Source: Flavobacteriaceae bacterium
Lineage (GTDB): Bacteria > Bacteroidota > Bacteroidia > Flavobacteriales > Flavobacteriaceae
DNA: 64,000 nucleotides
Reading direction: 5' to 3'
Assembly (NCBI GenBank): GCA_024638165.1
Contig: JAHEKV010000004.1
Coordinates: 286,703 to 350,702 of the forward strand
The translations under genes and the position numbers were made by a program. The notes beneath the pieces were generated by a model. That model saw only the letters and a list, made by a program, of their open reading frames with translations. It searched no databases and had not been told where the DNA came from. Of the stretch, positions 44,826-52,599 are shown one piece after another (positions within the stretch are counted from its first letter, which is position 1; every line of letters begins with the position of its first letter).

Positions 44826-45579
44826 AAAAGAATTAAAGCAGTATCTCGATGAAAAAGCTGCTCAGTATGAATCCCCTGAATTTTTAGAAACTGATCCTTT
44901 GGGGGTTGTTCATAGAGCTGATTCTAAGCAGGATAAAGAAATACTCGGTTTACTGACCGCGCTAATTGCTTGGGGTAATCGAAAGTCAATAATTAACAAT
45001 GCCGAAAAGATCTTTGAAATTCTAGAAGGCCAACCCTATCATTTTCTTTTAGAACATACTCCTGATGAAATTAAACATACCACCAAAGGATTTGTTCATA
45101 GAACCTTTAATGATCGTGATTTAGCCTTTTTACTTATCCGGTTAAAGGATTATTACAGTTCTAATGATAGCCTAGAGTCTTTATTTCAGACCGACACTCC
45201 CTTCTTGAATTCGGGTATATCCAATTTTCGGGATTTTATTTTAGAAGTTCCCCATGAGAGTCGTTTCGAAAAGCATCTTGCTGACCCTTCTAAGGGTTCA
45301 GCTGCGAAACGAATTCATTTGTATTTGCGATGGATGGTTAGGCCGAATCAAAAAGGTGTTGATTTTGGAATTTGGAACAAAATAAATACTTCACAGTTAT
45401 CTTGCCCTTTAGATGTTCACACCGCTCGAATAGCAAAACAATTAGGAATACTTCAAAGAAAACAGAATGATGCGAAGGCATTAATGGAATTGGATACCAA
45501 TCTAAGGTCATTTGACCCCTATGATCCTGTTAAATATGATTTTGCTCTTTTTGGAATTGGCGCCTTTGAACAGTTTTAG
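44809..45579 (+). CDS. TIGR02757 (DUF2400) family protein
   Basis: This 256-residue protein starts at ATG 44809 (MARLSKKELKQYLDEKAAQY), inside the end of lolD; a TTG at 44803 is less likely. The family marks are DPLGVVHRADSKQDKEILGLLTALIAWGNR, GFVHRTFNDRDLAFLLIRLK, FEKHLADPSKGSAAKRIHLYLRWMVR, LDVHTARIAKQLG and FDPYDPVKYDFALFGIG. The family function is unknown. The PLDVHTARI segment looks like the catalytic-Asp block of HhH-GPD glycosylases (Nth in this window has PVDTHIHRL), so a DNA glycosylase-like fold is possible. Confidence 0.9.
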   Translation: MARLSKKELKQYLDEKAAQYESPEFLETDPLGVVHRADSKQDKEILGLLTALIAWGNRKSIINNAEKIFEILEGQPYHFLLEHTPDEIKHTTKGFVHRTFNDRDLAFLLIRLKDYYSSNDSLESLFQTDTPFLNSGISNFRDFILEVPHESRFEKHLADPSKGSAAKRIHLYLRWMVRPNQKGVDFGIWNKINTSQLSCPLDVHTARIAKQLGILQRKQNDAKALMELDTNLRSFDPYDPVKYDFALFGIGAFEQF

Positions 45580-45606
45580 TACTTTAATTCAATTAAATTT
45601 AATACC

Positions 45607-47091
45607 ATGAAAAAACTCTTTGTCTTAGGTTTTATCCTCAGTTCTATGGGATTAATCGCCCAACGCAGCCTTCCTTCAGATACACTGATGGTTAAAGAAG
45701 ATCGTATTCGAATCGATAATTCTTGGTTAGAATATACCGTTGAAGTGGGTACTCAACCGGTATGGGATACCGATGGTAGTGAAATCGCCTATTTGCAATA
45801 CACCTATTACCAGAAGAAAGTTGAGAAGCAAGAAACCGAAGAAACAAGACCACTGATCATGAGTTTTAATGGGGGTCCTGGATCTGGATCGGTTTGGATG
45901 CATCTCGCCTACACAGGTCCTAAAGTACTAACGATTGATGACGAAGGTTTCCCAGTACAACCCTATGGAGTAAAAGACAATCCTAATACGGTGCTTACTG
46001 ATGCGGATATTGTTTTTATCAATCCTGTAAATACGGGTTATTCAAGAACTATACCTTTAGATCCAAAGCAAGTTGATCGTTCAAAATTCTTTGGTATTGA
46101 TGCTGATATCACCTACCTAGCAGAGTGGTTGAACACCTTCGTAACAAGACATAATAAATGGCGTGCACCAAAATATATCATTGGTGAAAGTTATGGTGGA
46201 ACCCGTGTAATGGGATTAGCACGCACCCTTCAAGAATCACAATGGATGTATCTAAATGGTGTAATCATGGTTAGCCCGGCAGACTATCAAGTGTTACGTG
46301 TTGGGGGTCCGGTATCAGAAGCTTTAAATGTCCCCTATTATACGGCTGCTGCACATTATCACAATCAATTGCAGGGTGGTTTAAATGAATTGGAGTTAAC
46401 AGAAGCTTTAAAAAAATCTGAAGACTTCACCTTGAACACCTTAATTCCTGCACTTGCTAAAGGGGGCTCATTAAAGGGAAGCGAACGTCAAAAAATTACT
46501 GAAGACTTAGCCCGATTTTCAGGACTAAGCGTTACTGAAGTTGCGGGGCTAAATTTGAGTATACCGACTTCTTATTTTTGGAAAAATCTACTCAAAGAGG
46601 AAGGCTTTACTGTTGGACGATTAGATAGTCGTTACAAAGGAATCGACAAAGAGAAAGTTGGGATGAGACCTGACTACAACTCAGAACTAACGTCATGGCT
46701 TCACAGTTTCACACCAGCAGTCAATTATTATTACAATGAAGTTCTGGGATTCAGAACCGATGTTAAATACAATATGTTCGGCCCGGTAAGACCTTGGGAA
46801 GACGATCGTATAAATACTAGAGAAGACTTAGGGATTGCCATGGCAGAAAACCCATACTTAAGAGTGCTTTGTCAATCAGGATATTATGACGGTGCCACTA
46901 CCTATTTCAATGCAAAATATACCTTGTGGCAAATTGATCCGAGTGGACAGTTTAGTGATCGCTTTAGTTTTAAAGGTTACGAATCTGGACACATGATGTA
47001 TTTAAGAGCAGCCGATTTAAAGTCTGCCAATGACGATTTAAAAGCTTTTATAAAAGAAAGCGCTGTAGGTTCGAAATCAGCTAAATACTAA
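45607..47091 (+). CDS. Exported S10-family serine carboxypeptidase
   Basis: This 494-residue precursor has a Sec signal peptide (residues 1-18, LGFILSSMGLIAQ). The S10 family blocks are complete: LIMSFNGGPGSGSVWMHLAYTGP (oxyanion hole), IIGESYGGTRVMGLA with the nucleophilic Ser, and KGYESGHMMYLR with the catalytic His. The Asp should lie in CQSGYYDGATTYFN. It should remove C-terminal residues from peptides in the periplasm or outside. A near-consensus box TAAATTTA (45594-45601) ends 5 bases before the ATG. It is followed 38 bases later by the dihydroorotase-like gene, which has its own promoter. Confidence 0.92.
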   Translation: MKKLFVLGFILSSMGLIAQRSLPSDTLMVKEDRIRIDNSWLEYTVEVGTQPVWDTDGSEIAYLQYTYYQKKVEKQETEETRPLIMSFNGGPGSGSVWMHLAYTGPKVLTIDDEGFPVQPYGVKDNPNTVLTDADIVFINPVNTGYSRTIPLDPKQVDRSKFFGIDADITYLAEWLNTFVTRHNKWRAPKYIIGESYGGTRVMGLARTLQESQWMYLNGVIMVSPADYQVLRVGGPVSEALNVPYYTAAAHYHNQLQGGLNELELTEALKKSEDFTLNTLIPALAKGGSLKGSERQKITEDLARFSGLSVTEVAGLNLSIPTSYFWKNLLKEEGFTVGRLDSRYKGIDKEKVGMRPDYNSELTSWLHSFTPAVNYYYNEVLGFRTDVKYNMFGPVRPWEDDRINTREDLGIAMAENPYLRVLCQSGYYDGATTYFNAKYTLWQIDPSGQFSDRFSFKGYESGHMMYLRAADLKSANDDLKAFIKESAVGSKSAKY

Positions 47092-47106
47092 GGCTGATTT
47101 ATTTCC

Positions 47107-47114
47107 TAAATTTG
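47107..47114 (+). promoter_or_regulatory. -7 box (TAAATTTG) of the dihydroorotase-like gene
   Basis: Exact TAnnTTTG match ending 15 nt before the ATG at 47130. Confidence 0.55.
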
Positions 47115-47129
47115 CACTAAATCATCTCA

Positions 47130-48368
47130 ATGAAGGATTATTTATTAAAAGGTGTTTCCCTAGTAGAAACAGGACATCCCTTAAACAATCAAATCGTAGA
47201 TATTAGAATACAAGGAGGGGTTATTACCGAAATTGGTACCGACCTAGAGGTTACCACTGAAGAAGCGATTGATCTTTCAGGCCAAATGGTAAGTAGCGGT
47301 TGGATCGATGCTGAGATTGCACTTAGCGAACCAGGCTACGAGGCAAAGGGTAAACTTTTAGATGATTTAACCAGCATTTCGAAAAACGGATTTACGCATG
47401 TAGGTTTATTGCCCAATACACTTCCGCTACCTGATAAGGGAAGTGCGTTATCCTTCTTTAATCAATACAAGCAACTACCTATAAGCATATTACCCTACGG
47501 TACCTTGAGCTTAGATAGCAAGGGTGATGAGCTGGCTGAACTCTATGATTTGAAACAATCTGGAGCCATTGCCTACGTCGATTATAAAAAGGGAATCACT
47601 AATACTGGTCTAATGAAATTGGCCCTTCAGTACACACAACCCTTTAACGGAATGGTTGGAGTTTTCCCTTGCGACTATTACTTAAAAGGTAAAGGCGTAG
47701 TACGTGAGGGTATAATTAGTACCCGATTAGGTTTAAAAGGAATCCCATCAATCGCTGAATCGATTCGTATTCAAAGAGATTTAGAGCTACTGAGATACAC
47801 CGGTGGTAAAATTCACTTTATGGGAATCTCAACCTCAGAGTCTGTTGAGCTCATTCACGAAGCGAAACAAGAGGGTTTAAATGTAACAGCCAGCGTTAGT
47901 ATCGGTAATCTTTACTTCAACGACGAAAAATTGGAAGGATTTGATTCTAGGTATAAGTTGAACCCACCTTTAGCTAACGAGGAAACGAGATTAAAACTTA
48001 TAGAGGCATTGAAGGAAGGTACGATAGATATCGTCGTATCAGATCATTTTAATTGTAGTACCGAAGAAAAGAACTTAGAGTTTGATCTGGCAGAATTTGG
48101 ATCAAAAACAAAGGATTATTTTTTCCCAGCCCTTTCTAAATTGGTTGGTATCCAAAAAGCAGTTCAAATCCTTTGTAGAGGCTACGAAATCTTTCAAATC
48201 CCTACCCCAGAAATAAAAGAAAGCTCTGTGGCTAATCTAAGTTTCTTTGCTCGCGATAAGTCCCATACTGCGGTTGAAAAGGACCCTCAAACCGAACTTT
48301 TTTGTGGTGAATCTTTCGAAGCTATTGGCACTGGAAGTTTTTTAAATGGGATGCTTACATTGAAATAA
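47130..48368 (+). CDS. Dihydroorotase-like amidohydrolase lacking metal ligands
   Basis: This 412-residue amidohydrolase-fold protein aligns with dihydroorotases along its length, for example DLSGQMVSSGWIDAEIALSEPGYE, VGLLPNTLPLPDKG, LKGIPSIAESIRI and DIVVSDHFN. Canonical enzymes read GxxDxHxHxREPG at the first block; here both metal His residues are gone (WIDAEIALSEPG). The bridging Lys position and later His are also doubtful, apart from SDH. The same loss is, as I recall, normal for this branch in Flavobacteriia. It may be a non-catalytic partner like PyrX of aspartate transcarbamoylase. I would not assign the pyrC reaction. The esterase gene follows by 5 bases. Confidence 0.82.
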   Translation: MKDYLLKGVSLVETGHPLNNQIVDIRIQGGVITEIGTDLEVTTEEAIDLSGQMVSSGWIDAEIALSEPGYEAKGKLLDDLTSISKNGFTHVGLLPNTLPLPDKGSALSFFNQYKQLPISILPYGTLSLDSKGDELAELYDLKQSGAIAYVDYKKGITNTGLMKLALQYTQPFNGMVGVFPCDYYLKGKGVVREGIISTRLGLKGIPSIAESIRIQRDLELLRYTGGKIHFMGISTSESVELIHEAKQEGLNVTASVSIGNLYFNDEKLEGFDSRYKLNPPLANEETRLKLIEALKEGTIDIVVSDHFNCSTEEKNLEFDLAEFGSKTKDYFFPALSKLVGIQKAVQILCRGYEIFQIPTPEIKESSVANLSFFARDKSHTAVEKDPQTELFCGESFEAIGTGSFLNGMLTLK

Positions 48369-48373
48369 TCCCA

Positions 48374-49006
48374 ATGGAGCACCTACACTACCTTCATAAA
48401 GCATCTGAAGAACCTTCTGAGGATTGTATTGTCTTACTACATGGTTATGGCAGTTCAGAAGAAGATCTTTTTGGTTTTGCAAGGTATTTACCAAATCACT
48501 TAACCGTATTTTCCCTACGAGCGCCTTATTCAACAGGGTTCTCCGGGTTTGCGTGGTATGCAATTACTTTCGAGGCAGATGGAACAAAATGGAACGATAT
48601 TAAACAAGCTGAAGACTCTGTCAAAAGAATTAAAACAGAAATTGACTTCTTGAGGAATAAATATCATTTAACAGGGAAAGTGCACCTGCTAGGATTTAGT
48701 CAAGGATGCATTCTTAGTCTCGCCTTAAGTTACCATTACCCAGACTCTTTTTATTCTATTATTGGGCTAAGTGGCTATCTCAATGAAGAGATTCTTCCTA
48801 CAGAAATAAAATCTTTACCCAACACCCGTTTCTTTCTTTCACACGGCACTGAAGATCAGGTAATACCTGTAGAATGGTCTCAACACTCTGCCAACAAAAT
48901 GAAGAGTCAAGGTTTGAATATTGATTATCGCAATTACCCTACCGGACACCAGGTTCATCCCGATAATTTTAGAGACTTCCTAAGCTTTATAAATTCAAAG
49001 GCTTAG
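48374..49006 (+). CDS. Phospholipase/carboxylesterase-type alpha/beta hydrolase
   Basis: This 210-residue enzyme belongs to the abhydrolase_2 (LysoPLA-like) family. The lid-side motif is LLHGYGSSEEDLFGFA. The nucleophile Ser lies in LLGFSQGCIL, the Asp in HGTEDQVIPV and the His in PTGHQVHPD. Such enzymes cleave acyl esters of small or lipid substrates in the cytoplasm. It follows the dihydroorotase-like gene by 5 bases in the same unit. The 3' end overlaps the small convergent membrane-protein gene by 4 bases. Confidence 0.91.
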   Translation: MEHLHYLHKASEEPSEDCIVLLHGYGSSEEDLFGFARYLPNHLTVFSLRAPYSTGFSGFAWYAITFEADGTKWNDIKQAEDSVKRIKTEIDFLRNKYHLTGKVHLLGFSQGCILSLALSYHYPDSFYSIIGLSGYLNEEILPTEIKSLPNTRFFLSHGTEDQVIPVEWSQHSANKMKSQGLNIDYRNYPTGHQVHPDNFRDFLSFINSKA

Positions 49007-49128
49007 CGAGCCTCACACCGCTCTAGCTGATCGGTTAATTGCTCTAATTTTCGCTGATAATTAACCGCTAAAAAAATGAGGATGATTAAAGTGAAGAAAA
49101 ATAAATATCTAAAAATACTCTTACTCAT
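49003..49128 (-). CDS. 41-residue single-pass membrane protein
   Basis: This small frame reads MSKSIFRYLFFFTLIILIFLAVNYQRKLEQLTDQLERCEAR. One hydrophobic helix (residues 7-22) is followed by a charged, heptad-like tail (24-41) with one Cys. Its ATG at 49128 overlaps the stop of the upstream metallo-hydrolase gene by 8 bases (AATGAGTAA), so it is placed for translational coupling. It fills the gap between the two flanking genes almost exactly, from the hydrolase stop to 4 bases inside the esterase stop. It is shorter than most gene-calling cut-offs. No family is recognised. The good start, coupling, composition and exact fit support a real gene. Confidence 0.65.
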   Translation of the reverse strand: MSKSIFRYLFFFTLIILIFLAVNYQRKLEQLTDQLERCEAR

Positions 49129-49909
49129 TACTTTCGAATTCTAGTTTTAAATTGTCATAAGCTAAGAAAAAACCTTCGGGTAAGTCAGCAGACACCTCCT
49201 CATGAAAACCCAGGGTATGACTAATATGTGTAAAATAAGTTCTTTTTGCACCAATTTGTTTTCCCAAATCAATGGCCTCACTTAACGACAAATGAGAATG
49301 GTGCGGCTCATGTCGTAATGCGTTAATAATCAATACATCTAAGTTGCCTAACAAAGCTATTTGATCTTCAGAGATCTGCTTGATGTCTGTAATATAGGCC
49401 AAACGACCTATTCTAAACCCTAATACCTGCATCCCAGCGTGATCTACTTCGATTGGTAAAAATTGAAATTCCTTTACTTTAAAAGGAACGTTTTTTACGA
49501 TGTAATTCTTCGTAATCTCAGGAACTCCGGGATACTGATAATTTTCATCGAATATATAATCGAATCGTTGAGATAAGGCCTTAAAAACCTTTTCAGTAGC
49601 ATAAAATTGCATGTCTCCCTGCCTAAAAAAGAAAGGTCTAATGTCATCTAAACCCATGGTATGGTCGGCATGCTCGTGAGTAATAAGCACTGCATCTAAA
49701 CGTTTTACTGGATTCTTAAGAAGTTGTTGTCGAAAATCTGGGCCGCAATCGATAATTACATTAGTCTCAGCACCTTCAATTAGCACAGAACTACGAAGTC
49801 TTTTGTCTTTAATATCAGTACTCAGACAGACCGGGTGATCACTCCCAATCACAGGAATTCCTTGAGAAGTACCAGTTCCTAAAAAGGTTAATGTAGTAGT
49901 GGCTTTCAC
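49121..49909 (-). CDS. Metallo-beta-lactamase-fold hydrolase (PhnP/RNase Z-like)
   Basis: This 262-residue protein has the metal-binding motif LITHEHADHTMGLDD (HxHxDH), an N-terminal GTGTSQGIPVIGSDHPVC typical of PhnP-like phosphodiesterases, VIIDCGPDFRQQLL, VDHAGMQVLGFRIG, and late His ligands in LRHEPHHSHLSL and YFTHISHTLGF. The likely reaction is hydrolysis of a cyclic or linear phosphodiester. There is no C-P lyase cluster, so the substrate is open. The start is GTG at 49909. A one-mismatch minus-strand box TAATTTTA (49914-49921) would make it nearly leaderless. The 3' end overlaps the start of the 41-residue membrane protein. Confidence 0.9.
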   Translation of the reverse strand: MKATTTLTFLGTGTSQGIPVIGSDHPVCLSTDIKDKRLRSSVLIEGAETNVIIDCGPDFRQQLLKNPVKRLDAVLITHEHADHTMGLDDIRPFFFRQGDMQFYATEKVFKALSQRFDYIFDENYQYPGVPEITKNYIVKNVPFKVKEFQFLPIEVDHAGMQVLGFRIGRLAYITDIKQISEDQIALLGNLDVLIINALRHEPHHSHLSLSEAIDLGKQIGAKRTYFTHISHTLGFHEEVSADLPEGFFLAYDNLKLEFESNE

Positions 49910-49956
49910 ACCCTAAAATTAGCGTTAAATTTCTAAGCATTCACTCGATTACTTGT

Positions 49957-49964
49957 TACCTTTG
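49957..49964 (+). promoter_or_regulatory. -7 box (TACCTTTG) of the 491-residue gene
   Basis: Exact TAnnTTTG match ending 20 nt before the ATG at 49985. Confidence 0.55.
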
Positions 49965-49984
49965 TAACGTTAGCTACATAAACC

Positions 49985-51460
49985 ATGAGTAGAATTGTTT
50001 TTCGAGAAAGTGAGTACGAAGTAGTTCCCTCTATACAGGACAAAACCCTTCGAATTAACCTAAACAAAGATATTTACGGTTCATTTGCCGAGATTGGTGC
50101 CGGTCAAGAGACTGCGCGCCATTTTTTCAGAGCAGGAGGTGCTTCTGGAACAATTGCCAAAGCGATGAGTGCTTATGATAAGTCATTCAGTGACGCTATT
50201 TATGGCACCGAACACGACGGGAGATATGTAACTGAATCTCGACTTCGAAAAATGCTTTCCCACGAAACGAATCTACTCGAGGAGCGTATTGATAAATCTC
50301 AGAATCCCGATTATCTTTTTTTTACATATGCTAATACAGTAGCAACCATCGATTTCTCGAAACGTTATAAAGGTCATGGTTGGTTAGGGATTAAATTTCA
50401 ACTTGAACCGAATCAAAAGGTTTATAATGAAATTATATTACACGTTCGTTTTAAACAAAATGAAGCTAGACTGCAGCAGGAAACATGCGGTATCGTTGGA
50501 GTTAACTTAATCTACGGCGCTTTTTATAAGCATTACGAGCCTAAAAAGCTACTTAAATATCTTTACGATCATATTGACAAAGACACCTTAGAGATTGATA
50601 TGATTAATTTCTCTGGTCCTCATTTTGAGCAGGTGGACAATCGATTAATGAGTTTGCAGCTGATTAAAAACAATATGACTGAAGCGGTTATGTTTGGTCC
50701 AGATGGCAATAACCTATTACCTGCTGCTTTACTCTATAAGAAAAACATCCTCGCATTACGTGGTAGTTTTAGACCGGTTACTCGAGTAAACATCGATATG
50801 CTGAACAAATCGAGTAAGATTTTCATGAACGAGGAAAAGGTAAATCAGAAGAATACCGAAGTCATCTTCGAAATTACACTGGATAACCTTAAAGCGCATG
50901 GCGATATCGATGAGAAAGATTTCCTAGCTCGAGCTGAACTATTGAGTTCGTTAGGGCATACTGTAATGATTTCAAAATTTCAAGAATACTATAAACTGGT
51001 TGAGTACTTCCACAAATACACGAAAAACCGCATTGGTTTAACGATGGGACTCAACAACCTTATTGATGTATTTGACGAGAAGTACTATCGCCACTTAAGT
51101 GGAGGTATTCTAGAAGCTTTCGGAAAGTTGTTCTTCAAGAATGTAAAGGTTTATCTCTATCCTATGAAAGACCCGAGTACTGGTGCTATTTTAAATAGTG
51201 ACAATATCAAGGTTCACCCGCGAATGAAAGATCTCTATAAGTTCTTCAAGCACAACGGTAAAGTGAGGGATATCGAAGATTTTGATGAGAAAAACCTAGA
51301 CATCTTCTCAAGAGAAATACTTCAAAAAATTGCTGATAACCAACCGGGGTGGGAAGAAATGCTTCCTGAAGGAATTGCAGATATTATTAAAGAAAAAAAC
51401 CTCTTCAAAAACATTAAAGTTTCAGAAGAGATTTTCCCCTACAAGAATATTCTATCCTAA
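49985..51460 (+). CDS. Conserved 491-residue protein of unknown function
   Basis: This protein matches, from memory, a strongly conserved bacterial family that databases label variously as nicotinate-nucleotide adenylyltransferase or TonB-dependent receptor. Neither label fits the sequence. There is no signal peptide, no beta-barrel and no HxGH nucleotidyl motif. Highly patterned blocks include YGSFAEIGAGQETARHFFRAGG, SGTIAKAMSAYDKSFSDAIYG, YFTYANTVATIDF, YKGHGWLGIKFQ, QQETCGIVGVNLIYGAFY, VMFGPDGNNLLPAALLY and YYRHLSGGILEAFGKLFF. The Gly-rich and charged motifs suggest an enzyme or ligand-binding protein in the cytoplasm. It has its own promoter and stands alone between a divergent hydrolase and convergent bcp. 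Confidence 0.85.
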   Translation: MSRIVFRESEYEVVPSIQDKTLRINLNKDIYGSFAEIGAGQETARHFFRAGGASGTIAKAMSAYDKSFSDAIYGTEHDGRYVTESRLRKMLSHETNLLEERIDKSQNPDYLFFTYANTVATIDFSKRYKGHGWLGIKFQLEPNQKVYNEIILHVRFKQNEARLQQETCGIVGVNLIYGAFYKHYEPKKLLKYLYDHIDKDTLEIDMINFSGPHFEQVDNRLMSLQLIKNNMTEAVMFGPDGNNLLPAALLYKKNILALRGSFRPVTRVNIDMLNKSSKIFMNEEKVNQKNTEVIFEITLDNLKAHGDIDEKDFLARAELLSSLGHTVMISKFQEYYKLVEYFHKYTKNRIGLTMGLNNLIDVFDEKYYRHLSGGILEAFGKLFFKNVKVYLYPMKDPSTGAILNSDNIKVHPRMKDLYKFFKHNGKVRDIEDFDEKNLDIFSREILQKIADNQPGWEEMLPEGIADIIKEKNLFKNIKVSEEIFPYKNILS

Positions 51461-51913
51461 GAGTTCAAGAATTTGATCTGCGTGATCCTTGGTTCTAACA
51501 TTATTGATTACGTGATTAATGATTCCGTCAGCATTAATAATAAAGGTGGTACGATGAAGCCCATCGTATTCTTTCCCCATGAACTTTTTAGGGCCCCATA
51601 CTCCATAAGCATCAATTAACTGATGTTCGGTATCTGCAAGTAAGTCATAGGTGAACCCATATTTTTCCTTGAACTTCATTTGCTTGGCAGGAGTATCTTC
51701 ACTTACCCCGAAAATCTCAAATCCACTCTTTCTTAATTCTGAAAATTTATCATTTAAACTACATGCTTCGGCAGTACACCCTGGAGTACTAGCTCTGGGG
51801 TAAAAGAAGAGAATATAAGCCCTTCCTTTAAGCTCAGAACTTTTTACGGGGTTTTCATTTTGATTTAAAACCTGAAATTCAGGAGCCTTATCTCCTACTT
51901 TAAGTGTATTCAT
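51452..51913 (-). CDS. bcp: Thioredoxin-dependent peroxiredoxin (BCP/PrxQ)
   Basis: This 153-residue peroxiredoxin reduces hydroperoxides. The peroxidatic Cys motif is YPRASTPGCTAEACSLND, with the resolving Cys five residues later in the same helix, which is the PrxQ arrangement. FGVSEDTPAKQMKFKEKYGF and the C-terminal TTFIINADG are standard. It is cytoplasmic. Divergent from nth; a minus-strand one-mismatch box TAACTTTA (51928-51935) lies upstream and interleaves with the nth box. The last 9 bases overlap the 491-residue gene. Confidence 0.95.
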   Translation of the reverse strand: MNTLKVGDKAPEFQVLNQNENPVKSSELKGRAYILFFYPRASTPGCTAEACSLNDKFSELRKSGFEIFGVSEDTPAKQMKFKEKYGFTYDLLADTEHQLIDAYGVWGPKKFMGKEYDGLHRTTFIINADGIINHVINNVRTKDHADQILELLG

Positions 51914-51916
51914 AAC

Positions 51917-51924
51917 TATTTTTG
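51917..51924 (+). promoter_or_regulatory. -7 box (TATTTTTG) of nth
   Basis: Exact TAnnTTTG match ending 18 nt before the nth ATG at 51943. It faces a near-consensus box for bcp on the other strand, 3 bases away. Confidence 0.55.
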
Positions 51925-51942
51925 TTATAAAGTTACCGATTT

Positions 51943-52599
51943 ATGACTAAGAGTGAAAAAGTGGATTTCTGTATGGAAACCCTTGAAAAATTATATCCTG
52001 AAATCCCTATACCTCTTGATCATAAAGACCCCTACACTTTATTAATTGCCGTTCTGCTATCGGCACAAAGTACAGATGTGCGAGTTAACCAGATCACTCC
52101 ACTCCTTTTCGAACGAGCCGACAATCCATACGATATGGTGAAAATGAGCGTCGAAGAAATAAGAGAGATTATTAAACCCGTTGGGTTATCTCCGATGAAA
52201 TCGAAAGGAATACACGGTTTATCTAAGATTCTCATCGATAAGTACCAGGGTGAAGTACCTAATAATTTAGAGGCATTAGAAGAATTGCCTGCTGTCGGTC
52301 ATAAAACGGCAAGTGTGGTGATCTCACAAGCCTTCGGAACGCCAGCCTTCCCTGTCGATACACATATTCACCGATTAATGTATCGCTGGGGTTTCTCAAA
52401 CGGTAAGAATGTCGTTCAAACTGAGAGAGACGCAAAGCGTCTTTTCCCGAAAGATAAATGGAACGATCTCCATCTACAGATTATTTGGTACGGACGCGAA
52501 TACTCTCCGGCTCGAGGATGGAATTTAGAGTCAGACATCATCACTAAGACGATCGGTAGAAAATCAGTCATTAATCAGTATTTAAAGTCGAAATCTTGA
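51943..52599 (+). CDS. nth: Endonuclease III, without the iron-sulfur cluster
   Basis: This 218-residue HhH-GPD glycosylase/AP lyase removes oxidised pyrimidines. The hairpin with catalytic Lys121 is LEELPAVGHKTASVV, and catalytic Asp139 lies in FPVDTHIHRL. Canonical Nth ends with four Cys that hold a [4Fe-4S] cluster; here the segment reads YGREYSPARGWNLESDIITKTIG, and the only Cys in the whole protein is Cys10. The cluster is therefore absent, which I believe is usual for Flavobacteriia. Its stop overlaps the TTG start of uvrA (TTGA), coupling two repair genes. Confidence 0.94.
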   Translation: MTKSEKVDFCMETLEKLYPEIPIPLDHKDPYTLLIAVLLSAQSTDVRVNQITPLLFERADNPYDMVKMSVEEIREIIKPVGLSPMKSKGIHGLSKILIDKYQGEVPNNLEALEELPAVGHKTASVVISQAFGTPAFPVDTHIHRLMYRWGFSNGKNVVQTERDAKRLFPKDKWNDLHLQIIWYGREYSPARGWNLESDIITKTIGRKSVINQYLKSKS

